Below, in pieces: positions 45,195-58,331 of a DNA stretch of 64,000 bases. The translations under genes and the position numbers were made by a program. Within the stretch, counting starts at the first letter, position 1, and the number at the start of each line of letters is the position of its first letter. This DNA comes from Ligustrum vulgare (taxonomy: Eukaryota; Streptophyta; Magnoliopsida; Lamiales; Oleaceae). The notes beneath the pieces are model-generated. The model saw nothing but the letters and a program-made list of their open reading frames with translations. It ran no database searches and was not told the origin of the DNA. The stretch spans positions 203,501 through 267,500 of the forward strand of contig OY743189.1 of NCBI GenBank assembly GCA_963555705.1, given 5' to 3'.

Positions 45195-47290
45195 GTTCTT
45201 AGTTGGGAGAAATGCCACTTCGTGGTGAAAGAAGGAATAGTCTTGGGGCATTGAATTTCATCAAAGGGGGTAGACAAGGTAAAGATTCAGGTGATTGAGA
45301 AACTACAACCTCCCAACTCAGTTAAAGGAATTAGAAGTTTTTTGGGACACGCAGGATTTTACCGGAGGTTTATAAAGGACTTCTCAAAGATCACAAAGCC
45401 ACTTAGCAGTTTGTTGGAGAAGGACACACCATTCAACATTTCTTAAGAGTGTTTAAATTCTTTTAACACTTTGAAGGAGAAGTTAATCACTGCACTTGTT
45501 ATAGTCACACCTGATTGGAGTCTTCCGTTTGAGCTGATGTGCGATGCTAGTGACTATGTGATAGGAGCCATGTTGGGACAACATAAGGAGAAAACATTAC
45601 ATGCAACATACTATGCTAGCAAAACTTTGATGGATGCTCAGATCAACTACACACCACTACAGAAAAAGAGATGCTTGTTGTAGTTTTTACATGAAAAATT
45701 TTGATCTTATCTTTGCATCGAAAGTGATTGTTTACACTGATCACTCAGCCTTGAAATATCTTTTTGAGAAGAAGGATGCAAAATCGAGGTTGATTCAATG
45801 GGCAATTCTCCTTCAAGAATTCGACAGTGAGATTAAACTGAAAACCAAGTTGCAGATCATTTATCAAGGCTGGAACACGAAAAAAGAAGTTGAGAAAGTT
45901 GACATCGATGAAGTGCTCTTGGATGAGCAAAAACTAGCTATTGTACAAACACCTTGGTATACAGATATTGTCAACTATTTGGTATGTCAGACACTCCCAC
46001 AAAAATTCCCCTACCAACGAAAGAAGAAACTAATTCACAAGTTAAAATTTTATTATTGGGATGAAGCACAGTTGTATAGAAGAGGGGTTGATCAAATTAT
46101 TAGGAGGTGTATACCAGAAGAGGAGATGAAGCCAATATTGGCTCGGGTGCATGCATCAGCATATGGAGGACTCTTTGGTCCTAAAAAAATAGCAGCGAAG
46201 GTACTTCAATATGGTTTTTATTTGACTACACTGTATAAAGACTGTCACAGCTTTTGTAGGTCATGTGACCGATACCAAAGAATAGTAACATTTCTGCTAG
46301 ACATGAGATGCCACTCAACAATATATTGGAAGTTAAAATTTTTGACGTTTGGGGCATTGATTTGATGGGACCCTTTCCACCATCATACAACCATCGTTAC
46401 ATTCTCGTAGTTGTGGATTATGTATGAAAGTGGGTAGAAGCAAAAGCCTTTCCTACCAATGATTCGAAGGTGGTAGTGGAATTCATAAGGAAGAATATAT
46501 TCAATAGGTATGGAGCACCTCGGGCTATAAGTGATGGGGAATCTCACTTTGCAAGAGACTCTTCAAAGCAATACTTCACAAATATGGAGTTCAACATCGA
46601 GTAGCCACACCTTATCATCCTCAAACAAGTGGGGAAGTCGAAACTTCAAACAGACAAGTCAAGTGAATTTTGGAATTGACTGTGAATGCATCCAGAAAGG
46701 ATTGGTCCAAGAAGTTAGATGATGCACTTTGGGCATATAGGACATCTTTCAAAACACCAATTTGAATGTCACCGTACTGAATAGTGTTTGGAAAAGCATG
46801 TCACTTGCTAGTGGAATTTGAGCATAAAGCATACTGGGCATTAGTGCAACTGAACATGAACTTTAAGACAGCTGGAGAAACAATAAATACTGCAGATGTA
46901 TGAATTGAAAAACTGATCCTAAGGGGACTGAATCCTAGAAAATAGACTGGGCTGGACCATGACTGGAAAGAATTCACACAGGAAGTTTATGTGAATGCAA
47001 CCATCTACAAGGAAAGAACAAAACAGTGGCATGATATGAACACTCAATACAGAACATTCAAGATTGGAGATCAAGTCATATTATACAACTCTAGGTTGAA
47101 ACTATTTTCAGGAAAGCTGAAGTCCAGGTGGTCGAGACCTTTCATTGTAGCTTAGGTATTTCCATATTGGACAATTGAGTTATGTCATCCTATTAAGGGC
47201 AATTTCAAAGTGAATGGAAAACGCGTAAATCACTACATGGAAGACTTTCCTACAGCAGAAGAGACACTTGATGTCATGGTGCCACATTGA
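45195..47290 (+). pseudogene. Athila-type Ty3/gypsy pol: end of RT, RNase H, integrase
   Basis: The frame enters at the end of RT (WEKCHFVVKEGIVLGH, then GIRSFLGHAGFYRRFIKDFS). It passes through RNase H ([32 protein letters not shown]) and then integrase, with a zinc-finger region (about 46150-46290), the core start [19 protein letters not shown] (about 46330-46385), VEAKAFPTNDSKVV and [10 protein letters not shown]. It ends at TGA 47290. [14 protein letters not shown] is characteristic of the Athila lineage. At least five stops and frameshifts are present. Gag, protease and most of RT are missing on the left. Confidence 0.88.
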
Positions 47291-47697
47291 TCCCATCATA
47301 CAGTCCATCTTGAGACTATAAATCAAGAACTATAGGGCGGTATCCCGATTTCTAAACCTTAAACTCTTTATTTAATTGCATTTAGTTTGTATTAGACATT
47401 GCATTAGATATTAGGACATGTTTTCAAATTTTGATTTAATTTAGGAATATTATTCTCACCTTATTTAATTCATTTTTGGTCTTTACAAACCAACAGGGTG
47501 GTGCAAAAAAAAAAAAAAAAAAAAAAAAGATGCCACCGTGGTTATACATCGGTGGCATTGCATCCCTGTTTTCCGCGGTCACACTACTGTTCAACTGCAG
47601 TCAGTTCAGGGAAAAAAAATTGAAAATCAGATTTTAAGCATAAAATTGAGACTTCCCCTTATTTCTCTTCCATTTCCCCCATTTACAAAACCTAAAC

Positions 47698-47734
<37 letters not shown>

Positions 47735-48494
47735 AAACCCCAAATTCCTCTTGCAAGATTTCACAAGTTTTGAAGAAAATTCACAAATATATCAATGACT
47801 TTTGATCTACAACTCATACATTTCTTCTTCAAAACACATCTTCAAGGTAAGGTTTTTGCAAATTTTTATGGAATTAAAGTTTGTTTTGGAGTGTGTATGA
47901 TTGTTGTTGCTTATTTTGAAATTTTGTGAGGGAATATTTGTAGAGAATAGTTCTTGAGAACATTTTGCTTCATGGATTGTTAGGAATTCCACAACTTGTT
48001 TGAAATTTTTTGAAATTTTTTTACGTGCACCATGTGTTTGATAAAAGGCCTCAATGGGATTGTTTTCTTAGAAGTTGAAATGTTATGAGTATTTGAGTTA
48101 GCCCTTGTTAAGTGAACTTAGGTTAACCTCAATATGCACACAAAGTGTCTGTTTCAAGTTTTCACTGAATTTAGTTTCTTAGATTTTGCATAGTATGTGT
48201 TTCTAAGACAAATGGTTTTGTTGAGTCTAGTTAAACTTGTGCTTGCATACAAAATGTTTGTTTAAAGCCCTAAATTGAATTTGTGACATTGTTGGGGAGT
48301 TATGAATTTCTAGGCCATATATGCATTTGTGGAATCTAGATAACCATCATGCATACAATGAGTTAGCCTAAACCCTCAAATTGGTGAGATTCCTAGAACA
48401 TTGAATGCTGTGGATATGTGCCTCAATTGTGAATAACTACGAATTGGTATATATTATTGTTAGCATATATTCATATTGAGCTTGATATAGGTTC
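47291..48494 (+). other. Athila internal non-coding region
   Basis: Between pol and the second ORF. It contains a run of about 25 A (47504-47528), a short inverted repeat GATGCCACCG / CGGTGGCAT (47529-47560) and a (CT)n tract near 47700-47734. It continues at 49938 beyond a solo LTR. Confidence 0.55.
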
Positions 48495-49932
48495 TGTTAG
48501 CTAACCACAAGTGTACAGATTGCACAAGTAATAAAGTTGATGTGAGTCTGTGTATCGTTCCCACAGGGATTGTGCAAATTGTATTTTAGACTACTATTCC
48601 TTAATCAGAGCTAAGAAAACTTTGAATTTGATAATTTTGTTTTGAAAACTAAACTAAAGATTAAACTAAAGAAACAATGAAAATTTGGTTTTAAAACTTA
48701 TGAAAACAAACGCGTTAGAATTATGAATCTATTTTGACTCTGTCATCTACATTTTAACCAAATTATTTAAATACAATTCATGAATTTTGAAAATTTCAAA
48801 TATTGTTAAAACTCTCTTTCGGACAAGAATTAACACCTTTTCCTATACACAACCTGACTATATTTCTATGATGAATCTAAATGTATAGAAAAGCATTACA
48901 AGATTTATGAATACTATTGTTGATAACACAAAGCATAGGGGTATATTTCTATCTCCTATCGGACTTTGTGGCAATTGAAACAAGTCTAATGAAATCTTAA
49001 TCTTTCGAACTTAATAAATCATAACATCAATCACATAATAATTGCCTAGAAAATCATATGATAATAAAGGCACGAATCAATTGCTCAAAACCACAAATTG
49101 CATGAATTAAATAATAGATTAAAACACGGATTCAAGAAATCAAAACTTCATCACAATTCTAACACTACGAACCTAGCCTAGAAATATGATAGAAAATAAA
49201 TAACAAGTGGTATGAAAAGATATAACCCTATTCATATTCTCGCAATTGTATCTTCAATCTTGATCTTGGCGTGGCATGTATCCCTTAACAATTCGAAAAC
49301 TTTTGGCATCAATTTCACAAGTTGGGAACCCCTAATTTCTTGCCCTAAGTATGTATTTATAGATTTGCTAGAAACTTAGGTTACTTGAAAGAAAAGAAAG
49401 TTGAAAATCGCGCAAAAAGCCAACCAGACGGAACAAAATTCGACTGTACGACTGCACAGTTCAAAGGTGTGCGGTCGCACGCTTCTGTGGGTCATGCTTC
49501 CGTCATTGAAAATTTCATTCATGCGACCGCACGGTCTAAAAAGGAGCGACTGCGCGGTTCTAATCTGAATTACAATTTCCATCTTCTGATTCAGTTTAAG
49601 TTGGTCCTTGATCTTATATTGCACAGCAAGTCCTTCAACTTTGGAATGTTGCAATTTAGCTCCTAAAATTTTGACTTCTTCCCAATTTGATTTCTTCTTC
49701 AATTTTTCTTCCAATTATCCCTTTGATTTACTTCATCAACTCTTGGTTTTCACACTTTGACACTTTCATCATCCAATTGCTTGATTTTGACTTTAATTCA
49801 ATTGTTTTCTCGACTTTGAGATTATTTTTGAAATATAAACAAATACTAACTAAATAAATAGAAAATATTCAAAAATAAACAAATTAAATCCCACTTTTAG
49901 GATAGAAAGATGTGTGTAAAATACACTTATCA
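48495..49932 (-). mobile_element. Athila-type solo LTR, 1438 bp, inverted
   Basis: On the minus strand it begins TGATAAGTGTATTTTAC and ends GCTAACA. GGTTC occurs at 48490-48494 and 49933-49937, a perfect 5-bp target duplication, with no internal domain, so it is a solo LTR. A cluster of GCGGTCGC-type motifs lies at 49443-49558. Confidence 0.92.
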
Positions 49933-50255
49933 GGTTCCATTAGGACCGCACTTCAATTTTAAAATATCACCAACCCATGTGCAACCTAAACCATTGATTA
50001 AACAAGGGATTCTTGCATGAAATTTTCAATTGCACATTTTATGTTTGCATACCACACTTCACTAAGATGATCTCTATTATGTGTTCCAAACTTATTTCAT
50101 GAAATCTTCATTCAGGTTTGGGGGACATAAATGCTTTCCATACTTTATGTTATCATGCAAAGTTTTCATCAACTACAATGTTAACCCTTTTATGCATTAA
50201 ATATTCTACTTGAGCTAATACTTTGATATTCTTTATGTAAGTTTACTACGGTAAA

Positions 50256-51163
50256 ATGCCTCCACGAGTACTCCCATTTCGTGCTAACAAAGGTAAAGGA
50301 GTTGAAGAGTCCTCAAATACGTGAAAGTGCACTAGAATTGAGTCTCAATCCTATGAAACCTTTGTTTTAGTGTATCCAATTGGAGTTCACTACTATACCA
50401 AACATCATAAGAGAAAAAGGGTGGACCAAACTTTGTGCCAAGCTACACAAGGTCTACACAGCAGCAGTAGTGCAGAAATTCATGTGAAACTTCAATGTTG
50501 ATAATTTGAATGAGGACAATGAGCACTACATGAGAACATATGTGAGGAGGGTTTGGGTCTCGTTTAGTTCACATATTATTCAAGAGTACTACAACATTGA
50601 AGAAGCTTCTACTCCGCGTCCTGTCACCAATTTCGGGGAATGGCACAATTCAGTTACCCTACCAACCAGCATAAAAATTGGTCACTCAACAATGTGGTAA
50701 ATCATGGAGAAATGATTAGTGAGATGCGCTTCTTGCATCCGTTTCTCAGTACCAATGTCATCCCAACAACACATATTACACACATACACCTTCCGAAGAT
50801 GACATTACTATACAGACTTGCTACAGGGTATGATGTAAGTTTTGGTGAGATTATATTCTATAATGTGAAGGATACAGAACTGGTGCCTCGGAGAGATCAA
50901 AACTAATCATGCCTAGTATAATCTTAGCATTATGCAAAAGAGCGAGGGAGCATATACTTTCCTCTGAAGCTGAGAAGAAACCTGCTCCAGTGTTGCGCCT
51001 TGCAACGATGACGAAATCAACATATTAGATAAGTCGGCACCAGAATGTAAGAAGGAAAACTATGCTGAAAGACAAAGATGCAGAAGAAGAAGATGATGAA
51101 GATGAGGGGGAACATGCAGATGATGATATACCTTCCCAGGCGGATGCTCCAAATGACAGATGT
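50256..51163 (+). pseudogene. Athila second ORF (putative plant transposon protein domain)
   Basis: Begins MPPRVLPFRANKGKG at 50256. With stops and frameshifts it continues through REKGWTKLCAKLHK, YVRRVWVSFSSHIIQEYY and FLHPFLSTNVIPTTH. This pattern matches the 'putative plant transposon protein' region (Transposase_32 type) found downstream of pol in Athila elements. Its function is unknown. An acidic, methionine/lysine-rich tail runs to 51163, where an LTR-R is inserted. Confidence 0.65.
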
Positions 51164-52274
51164 TGTAGGTCCCCGAGTTCCGTAAAACCCGGGACGCGAC
51201 GTCGTTCTTTAAACTAACTATTTAACAAAATATTGCAGAAATAAACTAAATTTTAAACATCAAAATTCATTTGGAAAATTAGCAACGGTAACTCAAATTT
51301 AAATAAATTTACTTGAAAACATTCCATAAAATTCCAAATATCGACAAATTGAATTAACAAGGTTTAATTAACTTGACTTTCAAAATAACTTAAAAAAAAA
51401 AGGTTTGACATCACTGCCCCTCATTCACCACTTTCTCCGAACTCTGCAAATGTTGTTAAAATAACGGAGTGAGCATTTCAAAAGAAATACTCAGTAGACT
51501 CATCGCCAATAATTAATTTATAAGATAATTGAACATGTATTTCTGCAAATAATACGGTGACATTCTCTTCTTAATCATAGGCATCACAAAGTGAGTCCAA
51601 ATGAACATGTTCTTGTCTTATGCAAATAAAGCATATAAGTTATGACATGCATAACTTAAATTTCTCTTCTTATCTCATAAAAGATATTTTTGTCTTGTAT
51701 CATGCAATTAAGCATATAAATCACGTAAATCCACATAAAACATGGAATTAAATATAAACTAATCAGTGGGGGCGAGTCTACCTCAATTTATCTCGAGTCA
51801 TGTATAAAGTGGAGCGGGAAGTAACCTCAATCTCTTAATCATCCGTACGTTTCGTCTAGCCAAAATAGTAAATAAGTCTTCAATTAGTATTTGAAATTTT
51901 AAAGATTAAAGTAATGAAATAAAATTTGAGGACTAAATTGTAATTTTGAAGAAACTAAAATTTGAGAATTTAGGGGCTAATATAGTATTTTCAAGAACTT
52001 AAGGACTGATTAGGGACTGAATAAAAAGGGTTTTAATAAAAGTGTGGATTAAATAACACACTTTAAAAATTATAGGATTGAAATAAATGATTTTGAAACT
52101 AAAGGGATTGAAAGCATAAATTTAAGAAATTAGGGGCTGAAATAAATGATTTTAAAACTCGAGGGATTAGAACGATCACTTTTAGAACTTGGGGCTAAAG
52201 GGTAATTTCTTCAAAATCAAAATTTATAAAAATAAAAAATTCTCTTTCTCTCTCTAACATTTTCGGCAATAGAG

Positions 52275-52319
<45 letters not shown>

Positions 52320-53300
52320 GGCGATGGGATTTCTTAGCCGTTCCAAGTCGTCGGGCGACAATCTGGCGGTAATACCGCCGTCGAGTGGTGGCGGTGAAGG
52401 CATGCATATGGGTGTGTGAAGAAAATGTTTTATGAATGGTTATTTGTATAAAAATCGAGGTTGGGTTCAACTTTTTGGAGCTGTGATATTTCGGTAATAA
52501 ATCCGACAGGGAAGGGGCTTAAGGTCGATGTAAGTGCTTGGCTTCGATTCTTCTCGATTTTGGGTATTAATTTGGTTGAGATTTTGTGTTGGGAAAATGG
52601 TTTGATCGAGGGCAGATTATGGAAGGTTCGGTCGAGGGGTCTCTGATGGAGGTGAAAAGGTCATGGTCATTGACTTGTGTGTGGGCGGCGGTGAATGGAG
52701 ATGCTGGGATGCTGGAGACGTGAGGTTGAACGTTGTGAGAAAGTGAGCTATGGAGGTGGTGAAGTGTGTAAGAGAGAGAGAGAGAGTTGTCGGCAGTCGA
52801 TTGGGCAGGGGTGGTGTCCGGTGGTGGAGGTAGTGAACGACAGTCTTTAGGAGGTTGCTGTGTGGTTGGCGATGGGTGAAGAAGGTAGATTGTGTGGAGT
52901 ATGAAATTGCAGATTGTGGAAGGATTGGTGATGGTGTTTTCAACACTGAAGGCAACGGTGGTGTTAGTGTGATGGTGTTTTGAGGTTGGTTTTGAGGTTG
53001 GCTGATGGCAGCTTTGGTGGTCGTTTTGGGGTGGTTGTGATATCGTTGAAGATGGTGCTCAACAGTATCTGTGGTGGTGAAATCTGTAAGCTTCTGTGTG
53101 GTGATTGAGAGGGAGAATGCATACTAGAGTCTATGTTTGTGAGCTGACTGTGCGATTGTGTCGTGAGGGAGAGGGATGAGGGTATATGAACAATAATCTT
53201 TAGGGCACAGATATCTAGGTTTTTAAATGGGCCAAGAACTTGGGCTGTAAGAATTTCCTAATTGGACTGAAATGAATTGGACTTAAAATAATCAAGATTT
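51164..53300 (+). mobile_element. LTR family R copy, right end eroded
   Basis: Starts TGTAGGTCCCCGAGTTCCG, like the complete copy at 59250. It shares the CTCAGTAGACTCATCGCC block, the 'ggactaaattgtaatttt' zone (51925-52200), a GA-rich tract (52278-52318) and the GTGGTGG-rich zone (52380-53180). The terminal GTCGTTACA was not found; the end near 53300 is an estimate. It sits inside the Athila element. Confidence 0.7.
52278..52318. repeat. (GA)n microsatellite
   Basis: About 20 uninterrupted GA dinucleotides within the LTR. Confidence 0.95.
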
Positions 53301-53924
53301 GGACATGAGTGTTATGCTTGTAGTAATTTGCTATGCTTGATTATTCTTTGAGCAGGTCAACCTGATGATTGCGCATGTAGGTGACACTTGAATAGTTGAT
53401 TTTAGGTTGTCAAAATGAACTTAAGGTACTTACCCATTTGAAATATTCAATTCCATCACTTTGACCAATTAGTTAGACAGTTTGGGGTGTAAAATTGGTA
53501 GTAGTGACTGTTTGGGTTTGTGTTGATTCCGTGCATGCAAAATTTATGTGTGGAGTGACCTTGACTAACAAGAGAATGTTAGGTAATGACCAAATACTGG
53601 TAATCTAATCCCTTGCATAAAATAGGAACATGCATGCATCTTTTACTTCTTTTTGTAGCCTTTTTGACTTGACTTAGTAAGCTTTTAAGGGTATTCTATA
53701 CCTGGTGCCCTATGGTCATCTGACTTGGGAGTCATCAACCTAAAGCTCACTATAGGGGTCATCTAGAAAGCTTAAGAGAGATAGGTGATTCATTTAGATT
53801 TACATTACCAAAAAAATAAAAAAATAGTATTCGGAAGCATACATTGGACACTTTTCTTCGGAGCGTAGTGACTCAAGTGATTTAGGTCGTAGGGATATTT
53901 CTATACCTGGTTCCCTATGTTCAT
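53301..53924 (+). other. Athila 3' internal region, part 1
   Basis: Contains the phrase CATCTGACTTGGGAGTC with CTATAGGGGTCATCTAGAAAG (53716-53770), and a second copy of its start, CTATACCTGGTTCCCTATG, at 53901-53919. It continues after the solo LTR at 55540. Confidence 0.6.
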
Positions 53925-55539
53925 TGATAAGTACGTTTTTCGTACTTATCTTGGCTTTAAATTCTGACAATTGTAAGTTTTTTAGGATATTATATTTCTA
54001 ATTATATGTTGATTTTATTTGTTTTAGGAAAAACTCAATTTTGGATGCGTTTGGATGCAAAACGGAGAAAATGGACTAAAACTGTGCAAAAAGGACCAAA
54101 TTGCAACAATTCATAGATGAGACGTGCAACGAAATGAAGAACAAAAATGTCAAGGAATTAATTGCACAATTAAAAACTCAAGGACCATCTTGAATTATTT
54201 GAGAAAATTGAAGCCCCAAGAGTAAAGTCTACGTTAATAATAGTTGGGCCTCAAGTGGACTAAAAGAGGGCTCTACTTTGGCAAAACTAAAAGGAGCTGC
54301 TGGGGAGAAAAAAAGGGGAGAGCCGCAGGTGAAGACAAAGGAGAGAAATAATTGGCTGAAATACACGGCATTGAGTGGAATTCTTTGGGGGAATTAAAAA
54401 ATTAATCAGCCAAGTTTAGGAGACAAAAAAAGGGGAGTTTTTGGCAATTATAAAAGAAGTCGGCAGATTATATTGGAGAGTTGTCCGGTGGAAGAAAGAG
54501 GGGGCAGAATATATATACACATTGGAAGGGCTGGTCATTGAAATTGGAGAAAGGGGGAGACAATTGGAGAGTCTTGGAGATTAAGGAAAAGTTGGCAGTG
54601 AGTGCAGATTATATACATATATACACAGGGCATTGGAGAAGAATTTAAAAAATGCAGAATACATTGGACATAAAGAGGAGTAAACTCGGAACAGGACGAA
54701 AATAGAGGCCAATTCAAGATTTCTTTTGGTGCAACGCGCGTAACAATTATTCAAGAATTTGGCGAATAAATCACGTTGTTATCTGGGTGATGGATTCCTT
54801 CAATTTCTTGTATATTTCCCACTTTGATATGTTAGGCTAATCTTCTTTATGCATTGGATGAAGATGAAACTTGTTATTAATTTATTTTAATTCAATAACT
54901 AGTAGTTTAATAATTTCTTGTGTTGTCTTGATTGATCTTGCATTCTTTATTGTTATTATTTGATTGATGAGCCACCAATTAAATATATTGTTGCTTGTTG
55001 TAATTTTGGAAAAGTCACAATAGGTTTGAACATTGCATGATCAACACATGAATACTAGATGTTAGGAATAACACTATGACATGTGCAATCTCTTTGATAA
55101 TTGTGTGATTTAATGTGTTCTTAACATTCGTATTCGGACTAGGAATAGATTCGTTTCATGTCTAAGATAGATTTAATTTGTCTTGAAAAAGAAAATTAAT
55201 TACATATGAATTATCGATTGTCAAGAAACACATGAATGATTTAAACTACAAAATTGTTGAATTGAGACAGATGGTAACAAGTGGATTCGGATTCCAATAC
55301 ATGCTCCCTATTCATATTTTACTCCCAAACATTTATTTTTATTTAATTTTTATTCATTGCAATTTTTTAGAATAGATAGACAAATAAAACCATTTTTTTA
55401 TTTATTGTTTCAATTAATTGAATCGATGATAGACTGATAATTAGGACTAAACATTATTCCTCGTGGGAACGATACTCTCAACTCATCACAATTATTACTT
55501 GTCAACGATCCCGTGCACTTGCGGGATTCACATTGAACA
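53925..55539 (+). mobile_element. Athila-type solo LTR, 1615 bp
   Basis: Starts TGATAAGTACGTTTTTCG and ends CACATTGAACA. Flanks are TTCAT (53920-53924) and GTCAT (55540-55544), a 5-bp duplication with one difference; the uninterrupted site CATCTGACTTGGGAGTC exists at 53716. No internal domain. Confidence 0.88.
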
Positions 55540-55849
55540 GTCATCTGACTTGGGAGTCGTCGACCTAAATCTCGCTACAGGGGTCATCTATTAACATAAT
55601 CTAGAAATGTACTGCATGACATCAGAATTTAGTTGATAGTTTACATATATGGGATCAAGATAACTAGTGGGTTTCAATTACCTCAGGGATGTTTGAAGTT
55701 CGGGGCACTTAATTAAAGGAGAATCATTGCAACCCTAGGTAGAAGCTATCACTGGTTAAACACACCTAAACTTGAGCGGGAAAAGAATTAGTGATTTAGG
55801 AAGCAACCTTAGAAATTATACCCTGAGTTAGAGAGAAAATAACATGTTT
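55540..55849 (+). other. Athila 3' internal region, part 2
   Basis: Resumes with CATCTGACTTGGGAGTC and TACAGGGGTCATCTA. No reading frame is supported. Confidence 0.55.
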
Positions 55850-56430
55850 CACTACAAGAAAAAAGGTCTTTTGCAACATGGAAATGGCAAAACTCGTTAA
55901 TTGCATGTTGTTAAAAGGGGTCTATCGTGACATTCACTTGTTGCATGTTGTCTTTGATTCATTTATTTGAGTTTTAGCAACATTCAGCAAGTGAGTGTTG
56001 CTAAAAACAAGCTTTTGCAACGTCCACAAAATGTTGCCTTTAGTTCAGCCTTTAGCAACGCACACTATGCGTTGTGAAAGGCTAACTTTTGGCAACGTGG
56101 AACGCGCGTTGTGAATGGGACTAAATTTTATATTTATCAAAAATTGAGACTAAATTACATTCTGTCATTTTCTTTTTCATAACCTACTCTTTCCCGTTGA
56201 CAACTCTGCTTTTTGATCTTTGCCGAGTTGTGTGTCCCCTTCTCCGTCGTCATTTTTCCATGGTGATCTCCTGCGATCTGTTGTTTTCCTTCTCGTTGTC
56301 GTCTCCTCTGACGCTTCCACTCCATATTTTCGATGAGACATTTTGTTTGAGCACTGAAGTGTATTTTTTTTTTTTTACTTTCATGGTTTTTGACCACAAA
56401 GGGTTGGGAGATCACCTATTAAGGTTACTA
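55850..56430. mobile_element. CACTA (En/Spm) transposon end
   Basis: CACTACAAGAAAAAAGG at 55850 is the canonical terminus of plant CACTA elements. It is followed by subterminal repeats GCAACATG, GCAACGTC, GCAACGCA and GCAACGTG in both orientations up to about 56110. The opposite terminus (CTTGTAGTG) was not found with certainty; CTTGTAGTT at about 56528 is a weak candidate. No transposase. Confidence 0.7.
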
Positions 56431-56449
56431 TAATGATTGAGTTGACCGA

Positions 56450-56476
<27 letters not shown>
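56450..56476. repeat. (CA)n microsatellite
   Basis: About 13 CA units. Confidence 0.95.
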
Positions 56477-56480
<4 letters not shown>

Positions 56481-56686
56481 GCATGGATTAAATTAAGATG
56501 GGTATAGCATTGTTTGAATACTTTTTAGGGATTACTTGTAGTTTTAAACCATGAAGAAAATACGGCAAGTTATTTAACATATGTTTGATGTCGAGAGTCT
56601 TGGTCAAAAATTTTCATTTCTTACTTGCATGAGTGTACTCGCTTTATCTTATTCGAAGACGAAAAATAGTTTAAGTTTGGGGGAAT
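56477..56686 (+). other. Athila 3' internal end with polypurine tract
   Basis: Ends TTAAGTTTGGGGGAAT directly before the LTR at 56687. AAGTTTGGGGG is the usual plus-strand primer (polypurine tract) of these elements. Confidence 0.75.
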
Positions 56687-58052
56687 TGATAAGTGCGATT
56701 AGCACTTATTTTTAGCCTTATGTTTGTACTATTGTGAGTATTTTAGAATATGATATTGCTAAATTGTGTATTTATCTCAATTGTTTCAGGAATAACTTGA
56801 ATTGGGATGCGTTTAGATGCAAAATGAGGAAAAGGACCAAATAATAAAAAAATGAAAGTATGGGGACCAATCTGTAAATTGCAGAAAGATGGAGGACTGG
56901 AGATGCAATTTGGGAGGATCCAATTGAAATAAAAGTGGAAGTATGAGGACTAAATTGAAGATGTCAAAAATTTTGAGGACTTGGCTAGTAATAAAATGGG
57001 ACTGAATTGCAAAAGTTCAAAAGAGGCAACCATGATCACATTGCGGTCTCTATAATTGCATGTTTGCTGCGGTCAGACCGCGGTTTGCAAACCGTGGTCC
57101 TGCTAGAAAACCCGTATTTCGCGATTTGTTTATTTTTTTTATTTTCCTATATTACCCTATATGAAGACCTAAACAAGGGAGAATTAGGGTTCTTCAATTG
57201 ACAAGAGAGAGGCACAAGGCAAGAGGCAAAAATAGGCAAACTCAAGGGTTCCATATCTTTCAAGCTTTGTGTCGATTTTCTTGGTGCAAGATTATCAACT
57301 CTTTCTTGAATATTGTTAGACATGTTTAATTTTCTATTTTGCAATTTTATTGTTTTATATTTTAGTATGAGTAACTAAACAATTTGTTGGGACGAACAAT
57401 CTGATTTTGTTTGAATATTCAATTTTAGTTCTCTAGTTTTGCGCATATTGTTTTATGTGTTGATTTTATCATTGTGTTTAATGTATGAATTTCTTGATCA
57501 ACAATTTGATGAATTGTGGGTTATTTTCATAACCCGAGAGGTGAGTTAACACCTAGACCAAGTGATAAAATCTGATAATTAACAAAAGGGTGAAGATACA
57601 TAGTTGTTGTCGTGATCATTTTGAATTCTTGTTGTTGAATGATTTTGACCAATCATAGAGATATGTGGTTGACCTATCTAGATATAACTAATTTAAACTC
57701 TAGAGGGAAATTTTGGATACAAATGTGAATTCGATTAAACACTACTTTCGGAATAATACATGAGATGAGAAATTGAATAGGATAACAAAGTTAATATCAT
57801 GAGTCCTAACTCTTCGCATTCATAGGGAAAAAAAAGTCAAATCATTTCATTTGCTTTATTTTCACATTTCATTGCTTTCACTATTTTAATATTTCAAAAT
57901 TCCAAATCTTTGAATTTATTTATAGTTTAGGAATTGATTAATCAAAGCTAGTATTAAATAAATTAGTCCTCGTGGGATCGATATTCTAGACTCCAAAAGT
58001 CAACTTTACTACTTGTTTGCGATATTGTGCACTTGCTATAATTATCGCAACA
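56687..58052 (+). mobile_element. 3' LTR of the Athila-type element (1366 bp)
   Basis: Starts TGATAAGTGCGATTAGCAC immediately after the polypurine tract and ends ATTATCGCAACA. A GCGGTC-type motif cluster lies at 57041-57115. CTCGTGGGATCGATATTC near 57970 matches CTCGTGGGAACGATACTC in the 53925 copy. The element's own 5' LTR is not in place to the left of 45195. Confidence 0.85.
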
Positions 58053-58331
58053 GTAGGTTATACTTTCAGACCTTAATTTTTTCAAATGACTCAAGTTGGT
58101 CCTTGAGTCTTTAAATGTGCAGCCCCATGTCTTCATTTTATCTCTAATTGCATCCAAAATTTAGTTTTTCCATCCAATTATTTTGTAATTACATGAATTC
58201 CTCATTTTCTTGATTTTTGGGATACAACCTGAAATAATGACAAAGAATAATGACTAAGTAGAGTTTATTCATAAAAATAATATAATAACCTAATTTTCAT
58301 AGATAAATAAGTGTATAAAATACACTTATCA
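58053..58331 (-). mobile_element. Athila-type LTR, 5' fragment, inverted
   Basis: On the minus strand it starts TGATAAGTGTATTTTATACA at 58331 and is cut at 58053 by the end of the Athila 3' LTR. It lies directly after a gag-protease reading frame of the same orientation. Confidence 0.78.

Noticed and set aside
56518..56535. CTTGTAGTT as the right end of the CACTA element
   Set aside because: The final base is wrong and no poly-A/T subterminal structure leads up to it, so the right end is left open.
58018..58050. Inverted repeat TGCGATA/TATCGCA taken as a terminator or attachment site
   Set aside because: It is the 3' end of an LTR; other copies have a comparable structure there.
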